From: Chloracidobacterium sp.
GTDB taxonomy: Bacteria; Acidobacteriota; Blastocatellia; Pyrinomonadales; Pyrinomonadaceae
Length of the DNA: 64,000 nt
Assembly: GCA_016711345.1 (NCBI GenBank)
Contig: JADJTD010000001.1
Location: 2,356,001 to 2,420,000, forward strand
Direction: 5' to 3'
A program made the translations under genes and the position numbers. The notes beneath the pieces are model-generated. The model did not search any database, was not told where the DNA came from, and was given only the letters and a program-made list of their open reading frames with translations. Below, piece by piece: positions 1 to 9,491 of this stretch. Numbering within the stretch: the stretch's first letter is position 1; each line of letters begins with the position of its first letter.

Positions 1-903
1 AATGGGAATTGTCCAGGCACGGACTTCTTTTTCGCCGGCCGTGAGAAAGCTCATCAGTCCGAGCATGTGAAAGGCGGCTTTGATCAGTTCGTCGACACCG
101 CTTGAGGCGAGGCCGAGGTCCTTTAGATATTCGCTGCGCTCGGCTGCGTCGAGGGCGACGAGCTCAGCCTCGAGCTTTGCACAGATCACGACAACATCGG
201 CGTTCTCACTGGCCGCGTGTTTTTTTACCGCCGCGACATGTGGATTACCGTCGGGGTTTGCAAGGGTTTCTTCATCAACGTTGGCGGCGTAGATCGTGGG
301 TTTGGTCGAGAGAAAGAACCAGGTTTTAACTATGGCTCGTTCGTCATCAGTAAGGTCGACGGCTCGTGCAGGACGGCCTTCTTCTAGCACGGGCAGAATC
401 TTGTCGAGTATGACAAGTTCAGCCTTGGCGTCTTTATCACCGCCTGATTTAGCCGAGCGGGTCGCTTTATCCTTGCGTTTCTCAGCAGAAGCAAGATCGG
501 CAAGGGCAAGCTCGATCTGGATCGTCTCGATGTCTCGCACGGGATCGACCGAACCTTCGACGTGGATAATGTTGTCGTCGTCAAAGCATCGGACGACTTG
601 AATGACGGCATGCGTCTCACGGATGTTGGCGAGAAACTGATTGCCCAAACCTTCGCCTTTGGATGCACCGCGAACGAGGCCGGCGATATCCAAAAACTCG
701 ACCGTCGCAGGTACGACCTTTTGTGCATTGTTGAGCTTTTCGAGTACGGCAAGCCGTTCGTCGGGCACAGCGACGACGCCGACATTCGGTTCAATGGTCG
801 CAAAAGGGTAATTTGCCGCCAGCGCCGCTTCCTGGGCGGTCAAGGCATTAAAAAGTGTAGATTTTCCGACGTTGGGCAAGCCAACGATTCCTGCTTGTAA
901 CAT
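1..903 (-). CDS. ychF: Redox-regulated/ribosome-binding ATPase YchF (3' end cut by window edge)
   Basis: Obg-related P-loop protein of the YchF/OLA1 family, which binds ribosomes and hydrolyses ATP. Reading from the ATG at 903, the product begins MLQAGIVGLPNVGKST, the family's N-terminal G1 loop (GLPNVGKST). Then come the FLDIAGLV G3 region (Gly-Leu-Val where Ras-like proteins keep a catalytic Gln), the GLGNQFLANIRE segment, and NVDE at the G4 position, which in YchF replaces NKxD and favours ATP over GTP. About 301 codons are present; the family is usually about 365 residues, so the TGS C-terminus lies outside. It is divergent from the next gene. Identification is secure. Confidence 0.96.
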   Translation of the reverse strand, partial: MLQAGIVGLPNVGKSTLFNALTAQEAALAANYPFATIEPNVGVVAVPDERLAVLEKLNNAQKVVPATVEFLDIAGLVRGASKGEGLGNQFLANIRETHAVIQVVRCFDDDNIIHVEGSVDPVRDIETIQIELALADLASAEKRKDKATRSAKSGGDKDAKAELVILDKILPVLEEGRPARAVDLTDDERAIVKTWFFLSTKPTIYAANVDEETLANPDGNPHVAAVKKHAASENADVVVICAKLEAELVALDAAERSEYLKDLGLASSGVDELIKAAFHMLGLMSFLTAGEKEVRAWTIPI

Positions 904-1108
904 ATAGGTGCGTAAGCCGTGTGTTAGGCCAAAACTCTGATTTTACAGATTGTGCGTGGTTTTGGAAAGATTGGTGAGCCGAGTAGCTCTAAGAACGCAG
1001 TCACTATCATTCCCGGTCGTGACAATTTTTTCTGTAGCATATTGTGTTTTACGCCCGTTTTACGGTAAGTTATTTACAAGTTTGGAATCGCTCCACTAAC
1101 ACACATAT

Positions 1109-3235
1109 ATGGTCATTTCTTTGATTCTACTTGCATTACTTGCGCTTAGCGGCCTGGCATTGACTTACCTTGTCGTGAAGGACGAGTCTTTTATGTGGCG
1201 GCTTTCGGCCGGGAGCATTGCCGGTTCGACCATGTATGGCGTGGTCGTATTTGCGGTTTGCTATGTCGCGGGAGTTTTTACGCCGGTCACACTGCTAGTT
1301 GCGCTTGCGATCTCACTGCTGCCTTTGCTGTTGCTGTGGAAGCGGCCTGATATACAAAAGCAATTTCTGCACGACTGGGCAGTTGCCAAGGGTAAGACGC
1401 AGGGTTGGAATCTAAAGAAGCTGATAACGCTGTCGTATTACCTCTTCTTTTTCACGGTTATCTTTTTCTTCTTTGCGCAGGCCTGTTATTACATTCCCGA
1501 GGGCGGCAAGGTTGCAGCCGGTATAACTACTGGCGGCTATCAGAATCTGGGCGATCTTTCATTTCACCTCGGCGGCATATTCGCTTTTTCCGAAGGTGCG
1601 GTGTTTCCGCCGCAGAATCCGTCCTATGCCGGAGCTAAGTTCTCGTATCCGTTCATGGCGGATATGCTTGCAGCCTGTTTCGTTAAACTTGGTGCTGATT
1701 TCAAAGAAGTAATATTGGTTCAGAACGTGACCTGGGCAATCGCTCTGATGCTTATTCTGAAGCGGTTTACCGAAAAGATCACCGGCAGCTTGCTTGCAGG
1801 ACGCATCGCACCTGCGATCTTGTTCTTTAGCGGCGGACTTGGGTTTATTTGGTTTTTCCAGGATCTCGGCGCAGCAACGAAAGGCTTTAGCGATTTTATC
1901 TGGAATTTGCCGATCGATTACACGATCCGCAACGACGCCAAGGCACTGTTTCGTTGGGGCAATACGATGACCGTATTGTTCATCACGCAGCGAGGTATAT
2001 TGTTCGGAATGCCGCTGACGATATTAGTCTTGCAATATTTCTGGCGTATCTTCAGCCGAGAGGAAGGCACGGAAGTCGAAACGGCCTCCGCCGCTGCTCT
2101 AAAGCCCAGTTTCTTTGGCAAGTTTCCATTGGGCCCTTTTCTCGTAGGATTGATGGCGGGAACGCTTATTCTCGTGCATTTGCACAGTTTAGCAGCGTTG
2201 TTTATCGTCTCGGCGTTTCTCTTTTTCCTCAAGCTCGACAAATGGACCGCTTGGATCTCATTCGGCGTCGGAACCGCATTGATCGCTGTGCCGGAGCTTG
2301 TGTGGTCGATCACGGGAACCGCTACGGACACAGAGAAGTTTTTTGGCTGGCACTTCGGCTGGGACAAGCGGGAAAATGATTTCCTCTGGTTCTGGCTCAA
2401 GAACACCGGTCTTACGATCCCGGCGCTCTTTGTCGGACTTTACCTTTTGTGGAAACAATGGAAGGACGCGAATCCGGATCTTGACGACGACGATGCCGAC
2501 GAGCATGAGAGTGAAGAACCGGCTCCTAAGAAGGTCAAGAAACAAAAACAAAAACCGGACAACAAGCCCGTGCTCGACATTCCTAACGGTAGGGTTTTGT
2601 TATACTTTTACTTGCCATTCGCATTCTTGTTCATTCTCACAAACGTCGTAAAGCTTGCGCCGTGGGAATGGGACAACATCAAGGTTTTGATCTACTGGTT
2701 CGTAGGTTCCATACCGTTGATAGCGTATGCGGTCGCTTGGCTTTGGATGCAGCGCGGGAACTTTTGGAAGGGCGTGGCCGCGCTTTGCCTTGTCGTGCTG
2801 ACGTTTGCCGGCGCAGTCGATGTTTGGCGTGTCGCGTCAAGCCAACTTAAGCTGGGTGTCTTTAACAACGACTCGATGAAGCTGGCTAATGCGATCAAGC
2901 AAAAGACACAGCCCGGTGCACTTATCCTCAACGGCGGCATATATAATTCGACAGTCGTGCTTTCCGGACGGCAATCGCTGATGCGATATCCTGGACATCT
3001 GGGATCATACGGCATCAATTACGGTGAACGTGAGAACGATGTCAAGAAGATATATCAGGGCTTGCCGGAGGCGGACAGTTTGCTGCAGAAACACAACATC
3101 GAATATGTGGTGACAACGCCTGAAGAAGAGTATTATTTAAGTCAAAGTAACCTAAAACTGAATTATGAATATTTCAGTAAGTTTCCGGTAATTGCGGAAT
3201 TTGGCAAGTATAAGTTTTATAAAGTGAAGGGTTAG
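1109..3235 (+). CDS. Polytopic membrane protein, GT-C glycosyltransferase-like
   Basis: A 708-residue integral membrane protein with more than ten hydrophobic segments. The first large loop carries GDLSFHLGGIFAFSEG followed by PPQNPSYAGAKFSYPF, an acidic-residue loop of the kind that places the catalytic Asp in GT-C transferases using polyprenyl-phosphate sugars. A highly charged Asp/Glu-then-Lys stretch at about residues 455-485 is probably a cytoplasmic linker. The C-terminal 100 residues look like a soluble outer domain (IEYVVTTPEEE). The next gene is another multi-pass protein of related type, so both may serve one lipid-linked glycan pathway; that link is inference. No substrate can be assigned. 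The start is the first ATG after a region with no gene. Confidence 0.6.
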   Translation: MVISLILLALLALSGLALTYLVVKDESFMWRLSAGSIAGSTMYGVVVFAVCYVAGVFTPVTLLVALAISLLPLLLLWKRPDIQKQFLHDWAVAKGKTQGWNLKKLITLSYYLFFFTVIFFFFAQACYYIPEGGKVAAGITTGGYQNLGDLSFHLGGIFAFSEGAVFPPQNPSYAGAKFSYPFMADMLAACFVKLGADFKEVILVQNVTWAIALMLILKRFTEKITGSLLAGRIAPAILFFSGGLGFIWFFQDLGAATKGFSDFIWNLPIDYTIRNDAKALFRWGNTMTVLFITQRGILFGMPLTILVLQYFWRIFSREEGTEVETASAAALKPSFFGKFPLGPFLVGLMAGTLILVHLHSLAALFIVSAFLFFLKLDKWTAWISFGVGTALIAVPELVWSITGTATDTEKFFGWHFGWDKRENDFLWFWLKNTGLTIPALFVGLYLLWKQWKDANPDLDDDDADEHESEEPAPKKVKKQKQKPDNKPVLDIPNGRVLLYFYLPFAFLFILTNVVKLAPWEWDNIKVLIYWFVGSIPLIAYAVAWLWMQRGNFWKGVAALCLVVLTFAGAVDVWRVASSQLKLGVFNNDSMKLANAIKQKTQPGALILNGGIYNSTVVLSGRQSLMRYPGHLGSYGINYGERENDVKKIYQGLPEADSLLQKHNIEYVVTTPEEEYYLSQSNLKLNYEYFSKFPVIAEFGKYKFYKVKG

Positions 3236-3301
3236 AACGACGGCCACCGGATCGATAATGCGGATCACGGAGTCTTAGTATCTTTGTGTAATTAAGAGAT
3301 T

Positions 3302-5584
3302 ATGAGCAGAAAACGGAAGAAGAATAGGCCCGGCGATTTGCCGGAAGAGCAGCAGTTAGAGATAGCCGAAGAGCAATCTGAAGTCACAGATCAAGAATCT
3401 GACGTGACGGAACAGAATGCGGACGCTAAGAATCAGAAGGCGGGAACTAAGAAGAAAAAGAAGCCTGCGGCGAAAACGCAGAACCTCGAGTCCAACATTC
3501 CTGTCCATCCGATCGAAGAGAAACTGCGCAACATGGATGATAAGACGTGGTTTCGCAGCGCAGTGGCGATCACAGCGTTTGCTGCGTTTCTGAGATATTT
3601 CCTGCTCATGATCCGGCCGATCCACCATGACGAAGGTGTCAATGGATGGATGCTGACCAATCTGATCCGCGACAATAAATACCAGTACGACCCATCCAAT
3701 TATCACGGCCCGACCATTTACTTTTTCGCATACCCGCTGATGAAGATGTTCGGCCTTGTGAGTTGGCCGCTGCGCGGACTTTCATCACTTTTTGGGTTGC
3801 TGATGGTCATCATGGTCTTCTTTTTGAGACGCTATCTTGGCAATCTTGGAACGTTGATCGCCGCTTTCTTTGTAGCCATTTCACCGGGGATGGTTTTTGT
3901 CTCGCGTTATTTTATTCACGAGATATTTTTTGTATTTTTCCAGCTTTGCGTTGTCGTTGCAGTCGTCTATTTTATTGAAAAACGCAAAGCCGGCCCATTT
4001 GCGATCGGGTGGATGTGGATTCTGCTTATAATCAGTTTTCTGCCTGTAGCAACGCTTGGCGGTAAATTTCTCGGCGGTGAGAATGAGACGGCTGTATCGG
4101 GACTGCGGTTCGTCCTGTTTTTGGCTACGGTTGCCATCGTCTGGTACATAATGAAGTTCCTCACCAAATGGGATGAGGGACGGCCGATCTATTTTCTTCT
4201 GGCTGCGGCATCTGTCGCAATGATCTTTGCTACCAAAGAGACAGGCTTTATTTCACTCGGAACGATGCTCATTGCAATTCCGTGTGTCTGGATATGGGAA
4301 AAGATCGGGCCCGGCAAGACTCTCAAAAAGACCCTAATGCGAAACGCATTGGTCGGCACCGGCGTTGTTGCGGCGGCGTGTATTTATTTTTATCCGACCA
4401 TGGCGGAAGGGTATAAATATCTCTATACAGAGTTCATGAACAATGCCTATCGGGAGCAGACACCTTTCCTTTTTTATTCGCTGCTGCTGTTGTTTACGTT
4501 GTCGTTGGTGATGTGGTTCATTTACGTTTCGTCGCTCAAGCACAGTAACGACACCACCTTTGCCCCGCCCGAAGAGCTGTCGTGGAGGGGATTCCGCGAG
4601 GCACTCGGCAACAATAAGCACATGGCTCTGGTCATCGGTGCAGGGTTCATCTTCTTTTTGTATCTAAGCATGTTGTTCTTCACTTCCTTCTTCTCGTACA
4701 AAGAAGGCTTCTTCTGGCGAGCATTTGAGGCGTATGACATCTGGACAAAAACCGGTACAAAAGAACACGCTCAGAACGGTCCTTGGGCATATCTGAAATG
4801 GGGATCGAAGGGCGAGAACGCGATCATGTTAATGTCCCTGATCGCTGCGCTTGTGGCCGCATTTAAGAACCGCCACCGATTTGCGACATTTTGTGCGGCA
4901 TGGGCGGCAGGCGTTTTTCTCGCGTATGTTATTATTCCATATAAAACGCCTTGGCTCGCGCTTAACTATGTCTTGCCGATGTGTCTCGTCGCGGGTTACG
5001 CTCTGCACGAATTTATAACGTCTAAGGATCGACGTCTTAATTTTGTTGCTTACGCATTCCTCATTCTTGGAACGACGATTCTTGGATTTCAAACATACAA
5101 GAGCAACTGGATCCGCTACGATGACGATCAGATGCCGTACGTTTACGCTCACACGAGGCGCGGTTTTCTGGATATGATCGCGCAGATCGATTATTACAGA
5201 GAGAAAAGCGGCAAAGGCTACGATATGAAGATCGATCTCACATCGCCCGATTACTGGCCGTTTACTTGGTTTGTGGTCGATTATAAATCTGTCGGTTATC
5301 ATGGCCGCGTGATCGATACCGACGCCGAGATCGTCATTACCAAGAAGAAAGATCAGGATACGGAGGCAATAGCCAAATACTCAGAAAAGTATAGATACCT
5401 CGGTGCATATCCGCTTCGGCCTGGCGTAGATCTGAATCTGCTTGTGCGAAAAGATATCGCCGATCCCCCGTGTGCAGGCCCGGTTCAGGACAGCGTGCAA
5501 AAAGGCAAGGGCGTTGTAATTTATAACACCGATCCGTGTACGCGTGACGTAAGCGTTATACCGTCGATTCCAATGACGCCTTAG
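3302..5584 (+). CDS. Agl23/TIGR03663-type flippase-associated membrane protein
   Basis: A 760-residue membrane protein. After a Lys/Glu/Gln-rich cytoplasmic N-terminus (residues 1-75) comes the first membrane segment and the loop RPIHHDEGVNGW, then YDPSNYHGPTIYFF. This HxDEG...YHGP pattern marks the TIGR03663 family, often called Agl23-like, which sits beside flippases and GT-C enzymes in archaea and some bacteria. About a dozen hydrophobic segments follow, with a C-terminal outer domain (VVDYKSVGYHGRVID). The acidic DE pair is in the position of the GT-C catalytic residues. It follows the previous membrane protein by 66 bp and ends at a strong terminator, so the two are probably co-transcribed. 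Sugar and acceptor are unknown. Confidence 0.82.
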   Translation: MSRKRKKNRPGDLPEEQQLEIAEEQSEVTDQESDVTEQNADAKNQKAGTKKKKKPAAKTQNLESNIPVHPIEEKLRNMDDKTWFRSAVAITAFAAFLRYFLLMIRPIHHDEGVNGWMLTNLIRDNKYQYDPSNYHGPTIYFFAYPLMKMFGLVSWPLRGLSSLFGLLMVIMVFFLRRYLGNLGTLIAAFFVAISPGMVFVSRYFIHEIFFVFFQLCVVVAVVYFIEKRKAGPFAIGWMWILLIISFLPVATLGGKFLGGENETAVSGLRFVLFLATVAIVWYIMKFLTKWDEGRPIYFLLAAASVAMIFATKETGFISLGTMLIAIPCVWIWEKIGPGKTLKKTLMRNALVGTGVVAAACIYFYPTMAEGYKYLYTEFMNNAYREQTPFLFYSLLLLFTLSLVMWFIYVSSLKHSNDTTFAPPEELSWRGFREALGNNKHMALVIGAGFIFFLYLSMLFFTSFFSYKEGFFWRAFEAYDIWTKTGTKEHAQNGPWAYLKWGSKGENAIMLMSLIAALVAAFKNRHRFATFCAAWAAGVFLAYVIIPYKTPWLALNYVLPMCLVAGYALHEFITSKDRRLNFVAYAFLILGTTILGFQTYKSNWIRYDDDQMPYVYAHTRRGFLDMIAQIDYYREKSGKGYDMKIDLTSPDYWPFTWFVVDYKSVGYHGRVIDTDAEIVITKKKDQDTEAIAKYSEKYRYLGAYPLRPGVDLNLLVRKDIADPPCAGPVQDSVQKGKGVVIYNTDPCTRDVSVIPSIPMTP

Positions 5585-5608
5585 TCCGCAAACAAATCAA
5601 CCAACAAG

Positions 5609-5644
5609 AGCGCCGATGATAGAAACATCATCGGCGCTTTTCCT
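5609..5644 (+). terminator. Intrinsic terminator
   Basis: Perfect 12-bp stem AGCGCCGATGAT (5609-5620) with its complement at 5627-5638, 6-nt loop AGAAAC, followed by TTTT. It lies 25 bp after the Agl23-like gene and closes that transcription unit. Confidence 0.92.
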
Positions 5645-5737
5645 TTATAGGTATTTCGCTGAGCTCACCAAAATTGATTTCTGACCGAAACCATTTTCCA
5701 GTCAGTATCGTATTACAGCTGACCTTAAAAGAAAGTT

Positions 5738-7159
5738 ATGATGACAAAAGCTCTGATAATAGTACTGGTTGTCGTAATAGCAGGCGTTTGTTCAATTGCG
5801 GCGCAGACGACAGCATTTGTTGGCGTGAATGTCATCCCAATGGACCGCGAGCGTGTTCTTAGCAATCAAACGGTTATTGTTAAAGAAGGTAAGATCGCCC
5901 AGATTGGCGATGCGGCTAAGGTCAAAGTGCCACGGGACGCTGTACGGGTTGATGGAAGAGGGAAGTTTCTCATTCCAGGACTTGTCGATATGCACACGCA
6001 TTTAATGTCGGACGACGCTTTTCCCGATGAACTTGCGCCGGACGAACTGCGCATTATGGTTGCGAACGGTGTGACGACTTGCAGGTTCATGATAGGTACG
6101 CCTGAGCAATTGATCTTGCGTGCGAGATCGGCGAAAGGCGATATTATTGCACCGACGATCTACAGCGCAAGCCCGCATCTTACGGGACGCGAGCAGGGAA
6201 ATGATTTTGTTGTCACTACGCCTGAAGAGGCCCGCGAAGCCGTCCGTAAATCAAAAGCTGCCGGGTATGATTTCATTAAGATCACTACATTTCTGAAATC
6301 GCTTTTGTACGAAACGGCAATTGACGAGGCTTCGAAACAGAACATTCGGGTTGTTGGCCATGCGGACAGTCGTTTTGTGACCGTGCCGCGTGCGTGGAAG
6401 GCGGGTCAGCAGATAGAGCATCTGGACGGCTATCTGGAAATGCTGCTTCGCGACGATGCTCCGATGAAGGGTTCGGTTTCGGACATTTACATTTACAATC
6501 CCAAAAATTGGGAGAGCCTTGATTACATTGACGAATCCAAGATAGCGTGGGCCGCGAAAATGACTGTTGCGTCTAATCCATATGTCGATCCAACGCAACA
6601 CTTTATGAAGAACACTTTCGGGTTGCCGCGCAGCGAAGAGTCGATACGCGCTCAGCCGGATTTCAGATTTTATCCTACAAAGACCCAGAATTTCTACATC
6701 AATTATCTGAAACGAACACCTCTCAATAATGTATCGCATGAAAAGCGTGCACGATGGATCGATCTGCGAAATAAGTTGATCAAGGCGATCTACGATGCGG
6801 GTGGAAAGATAATGGCTGGTTCGGACACGCCGGAATTTTTGTGGCTCTATGGTTTTACTATGCATCGCGAGTTGAAGGCTCTTGCCGAAGCAGGGCTTTC
6901 GAACTATGCAGTTCTCGCGGCGGGCACCAGAAACGCTCATGAGTATCTCGGCTCGATAAAACGGTCGGGCACCATAGAGAAAGGCAAAACTGCGGATCTG
7001 ATCTTGCTCGATGCAAATCCGCTCGACGATATTTCAAATACCGAAAAGCGCAGCGGAGTTATGCTCAAGGGCAAGTTTTACACCCAAGCTGAAATGAACG
7101 GCTGGCTGGATGAGATCGCGCCTCGTTTTCACAAGGCAGAATTAAAGGAAACAAAATAG
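5738..7159 (+). CDS. Exported amidohydrolase (imidazolonepropionase-like metal-dependent hydrolase)
   Basis: A 473-residue protein with a signal peptide (MMTKALIIVLVVVIAGVCSIAAQ). It has the amidohydrolase superfamily layout: N-terminal beta-sandwich strand (RVDGRGKFLIPGLVDMHTH), metal ligands in MHTHL, central His in VVGHADS, and catalytic Asp in MAGSDTPEF. The C-terminal beta-sandwich returns with GTIEKGKTADLILLDANPL. Members cleave amide or cyclic C-N bonds, often in Xaa-Pro-type dipeptides or imidazolonepropionate analogues; the substrate here cannot be read. It acts outside the inner membrane. It is followed after 2 bp by the small secreted gene, and AAGGAAA in its last codons can serve as that gene's ribosome site. 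Confidence 0.88.
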   Translation: MMTKALIIVLVVVIAGVCSIAAQTTAFVGVNVIPMDRERVLSNQTVIVKEGKIAQIGDAAKVKVPRDAVRVDGRGKFLIPGLVDMHTHLMSDDAFPDELAPDELRIMVANGVTTCRFMIGTPEQLILRARSAKGDIIAPTIYSASPHLTGREQGNDFVVTTPEEAREAVRKSKAAGYDFIKITTFLKSLLYETAIDEASKQNIRVVGHADSRFVTVPRAWKAGQQIEHLDGYLEMLLRDDAPMKGSVSDIYIYNPKNWESLDYIDESKIAWAAKMTVASNPYVDPTQHFMKNTFGLPRSEESIRAQPDFRFYPTKTQNFYINYLKRTPLNNVSHEKRARWIDLRNKLIKAIYDAGGKIMAGSDTPEFLWLYGFTMHRELKALAEAGLSNYAVLAAGTRNAHEYLGSIKRSGTIEKGKTADLILLDANPLDDISNTEKRSGVMLKGKFYTQAEMNGWLDEIAPRFHKAELKETK

Positions 7160-7161
7160 TT

Positions 7162-7644
7162 ATGAAAAACATTGTCTTTACAGTTGCAATATTATTCGCT
7201 GCTACTGCCGCCTTTGGCCAGAAATCGGATGACAGGGCAGCCGTGCTTGGGGTCGTTGATAAGCTATTCGCCGAGATGGCAGCGGCAAATCCGGCGGGCA
7301 TCATCGACCTAAACACCACGGACGCGCAGCTTGCTGCAATACGAAAAACGAAAGACGGAAAAATGAGGCTCGACGTGATAAACCGTGAACAGTTCTCAAA
7401 ATTCTTTACCGACAAGACAGCGGTTATTGAAGAACGTATGTACGATCAAAAGGTCGTGGTTGACGGTGACTGGGCAATGGTCTGGGGCAGATATGTTTTC
7501 TTCGTCAGTAAAAAGATCTCGCACTGCGGCATCAATCAATTCAACCTCGTGAGAACGGCCGATGGCTGGAAGATAGCGAACGGAGCTTCGACGATCGATC
7601 CCGGCAATTGCACCGATAAAGAAAAGAAAATGAAACCACAATAA
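7162..7644 (+). CDS. Secreted NTF2-like (lumazine-binding/SnoaL fold) protein
   Basis: A 160-residue product with a signal peptide (ending TAAFG-Q). The mature part has the cone-shaped NTF2-like pattern: N-terminal helix (AAVLGVVDKLFAEMAAANP), then strands including VVVDGDWAMVWGRYVFFV and a final FNLVRTADGWKIANGAS. In this superfamily such proteins are small ligand-binding proteins or isomerase-like enzymes, and many acidobacterial copies have no known role. It lies 2 bp behind the amidohydrolase and is probably translated with it. A partner role in the same periplasmic process is inference. Confidence 0.72.
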   Translation: MKNIVFTVAILFAATAAFGQKSDDRAAVLGVVDKLFAEMAAANPAGIIDLNTTDAQLAAIRKTKDGKMRLDVINREQFSKFFTDKTAVIEERMYDQKVVVDGDWAMVWGRYVFFVSKKISHCGINQFNLVRTADGWKIANGASTIDPGNCTDKEKKMKPQ

Positions 7645-7686
7645 GTCTCAAACTTACTGCACTGACCAACGTAGTTGCCTTCTGCC

Positions 7687-8403
7687 CTATCTAGGGGTGC
7701 TACCCGAACCGGATCCCGATCCTGAACTAGGTCCGGTTCCTGATGTGCTGCCACGTGGCGGCACGGACATATTTCTTCCGGTACCGCGGAAAAGAGGCGT
7801 AAAGATCCATTTCGAATGATTTTCGATACCGTAATATGCGATGAAGGATTTGCTGCGGCTTTGGCTGGCGACGCCGATGAATGGCGTGTTGTCGGTGAGG
7901 ACTTCGATACTTTCATCAGCATCCTCAGAGTCGCCTTCGGTTTCAGTGTTTACGGAGTTGACGATAACAAGAGTGTAGCGGTCCAACGTTTGGCTCGGAT
8001 TTGAGGGCAAGACACCGCCGTTATATGTTTGTACGCGGCGGGCAAACGGGCCGAGCGTTTGAACGTCGGCTTTTATAAGACGCCACTTGCCGTCTTCCGA
8101 TAGCGGATCGATGGCTGCGGAGGCTCGCAGTATCTGGCGTTTTTTTGTACCTTGCGGAAGGCCTTCTATGAGGTCGTCCATCGAATTGGGCAGTTTCGCG
8201 CCGCGATAGAATTCGACGTATTGGCGAATTGCTTCGGCGACCTCTTCGCCGCGGGCAATCGCTTCGAGTTCCTTTTCACGTTGAATTTCCTGATGGATGC
8301 TGGGTGCCACGGCAAGCAGCGCAATGGCAAACACTGCCATGATGCCCATAACGGCAAGGAGCGTCATTCCGCGTTCGGAGTGCCTGTCTTTAACCGTCCT
8401 CAT
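7687..8403 (-). CDS. Type II secretion/type IV pilus pseudopilin-like protein
   Basis: Start set at 8403 (MRTVKDRHSERG|MTLL...), which overlaps the upstream gene by 14 bp. A longer frame opening at 8505 would add 34 residues without pilin character. The short basic leader ends in Gly before MTLLAVMGIMAVFAIALLAV, a prepilin-peptidase site plus hydrophobic helix. Position +1 is Met and the usual Glu at +5 is Ala, so this is an atypical, probably minor (GspK-like) pseudopilin. The rest (YVEFYRGAKLPNSMDDLIEG, DPLSEDGKWRLI) resembles acidobacterial GspG/H-like proteins, and the tail is a low-complexity Gly-Ser stretch. Last gene of a four-gene pilus operon. Confidence 0.75.
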   Translation of the reverse strand: MRTVKDRHSERGMTLLAVMGIMAVFAIALLAVAPSIHQEIQREKELEAIARGEEVAEAIRQYVEFYRGAKLPNSMDDLIEGLPQGTKKRQILRASAAIDPLSEDGKWRLIKADVQTLGPFARRVQTYNGGVLPSNPSQTLDRYTLVIVNSVNTETEGDSEDADESIEVLTDNTPFIGVASQSRSKSFIAYYGIENHSKWIFTPLFRGTGRNMSVPPRGSTSGTGPSSGSGSGSGSTPR

Positions 8404-9481
8404 CGTTGACGTCTTCCTTTTGCTGCTGCTGCTTTTGCATCTCCATCTTTCGCTGCTCGGGGTTCGGATTATACTGCGGAATGTTGTTCGGTATGCCAGG
8501 AACATCCTGCGGTATGAAGCCGGGCGGATAGGTTGGAACGCCGGGCTGATTCAGATCGGTGCCTCTTCCGGGCGGCACGCTGCCGATAAGAATACCTTTA
8601 GAGATCGGAACGCGGTGCTTGAAGCCGAGGCTGGTATCTTCAAAAACAACTTCTGCCGCCGAAATATCGATCAGACGAAACCGTCCGCCAATGACATCGT
8701 TAAGGCGAGCACCGAATGGAGCGGCTTTCTCGTTTTCTGCCAGATATGCAGTGTCGTTGTTGTAGCGCTTACGGCCGATCATTCCGATGTAGAGAATGGT
8801 AGGCCGCGGCGGAGCCTGCACAGTCATCATCACCTGATCCGAATAGAGTTTGCCGTCGGGAGTCTGAACGATGATCTGCCGGGAGCCTTCTGTTGAGATG
8901 AGTTTCGCAGAAACCTCCGCCGTGAGTTTCTGAGAGTTGATAAAGGTTGTCGGCAGTTCCGATTGATTGAAATAAATACGCGAATCAGGCGTAAACTTAT
9001 CTCCGGTTACTTCAAGCTTGAATCCGCGAGCACCGGCATAAACTGATTGCGGGCTAAATCCGGCAAGTAGTACTGGCGGCGTTGGCACTGGTGTTGGCGG
9101 CTTTACTGGAGGCGGTGGAGGAGGCGTCGGAGAGGGACAATCTTCGCCTCTGCAAGGCGGTGCAGGCTCGTAGAACGCAAAAATGTTGCGGCCTGCTTCG
9201 GGAGCGAAGATGCTTCCCGGATTGGGCACCGCTGTTGTCTGATAAAGAAAATCCTGTTCGGATGCCGTCGGCAAAACCGCAACGGGCCGTGTTGTCGAAG
9301 CACCGGAACCTGGCGTTGGTGTCGCTGTGATCTTTACTGTCACAGTTGCCGTTGTCGTGCTGCCGCCAAAAAATGAGCGGCCAAACGCGAAATAGAGGGC
9401 GATGAGAGCCACAACGCCGAGCACCGCTGCGGCGATGATCTGCTTCTTTTCTGTTTCAGTTTTGCCTTCTAAAAAAGCCAT
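8390..9481 (-). CDS. PilP/GspC-like inner-membrane protein with IPT/TIG domain
   Basis: A 363-residue bitopic protein: cytoplasmic N-terminus (MAFLEGKTETEKKQ), one membrane helix (IIAAAVLGVVALIALYFAFG), a Thr/Pro-rich linker, then an IPT/TIG immunoglobulin-like domain (LLAGFSPQSVYAGARGFKLEV to QDVMMTV-like end). A small C-terminal beta domain follows (FRLIDISAAEVVFEDTSLGFKHRVP), which reads like the homology region of PilP/GspC. The tail is Pro/Gln-rich. PilP/GspC proteins connect the inner-membrane assembly complex to the secretin; an IPT domain fused in is unusual. It lies 10 bp downstream of the PilO-like gene. Confidence 0.68.
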   Translation of the reverse strand: MAFLEGKTETEKKQIIAAAVLGVVALIALYFAFGRSFFGGSTTTATVTVKITATPTPGSGASTTRPVAVLPTASEQDFLYQTTAVPNPGSIFAPEAGRNIFAFYEPAPPCRGEDCPSPTPPPPPPVKPPTPVPTPPVLLAGFSPQSVYAGARGFKLEVTGDKFTPDSRIYFNQSELPTTFINSQKLTAEVSAKLISTEGSRQIIVQTPDGKLYSDQVMMTVQAPPRPTILYIGMIGRKRYNNDTAYLAENEKAAPFGARLNDVIGGRFRLIDISAAEVVFEDTSLGFKHRVPISKGILIGSVPPGRGTDLNQPGVPTYPPGFIPQDVPGIPNNIPQYNPNPEQRKMEMQKQQQQKEDVNDEDG

Positions 9482-9491
9482 TACTTATAAA

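Noticed and set aside
562..900. Plus-strand open frame opposite ychF
   Set aside because: Antisense to a secure, conserved gene.
8404..8505. Longer start for the pseudopilin gene
   Set aside because: It would add 34 Arg/Ser-rich residues before the prepilin leader and lies inside the upstream gene; the 8403 start gives a normal leader.
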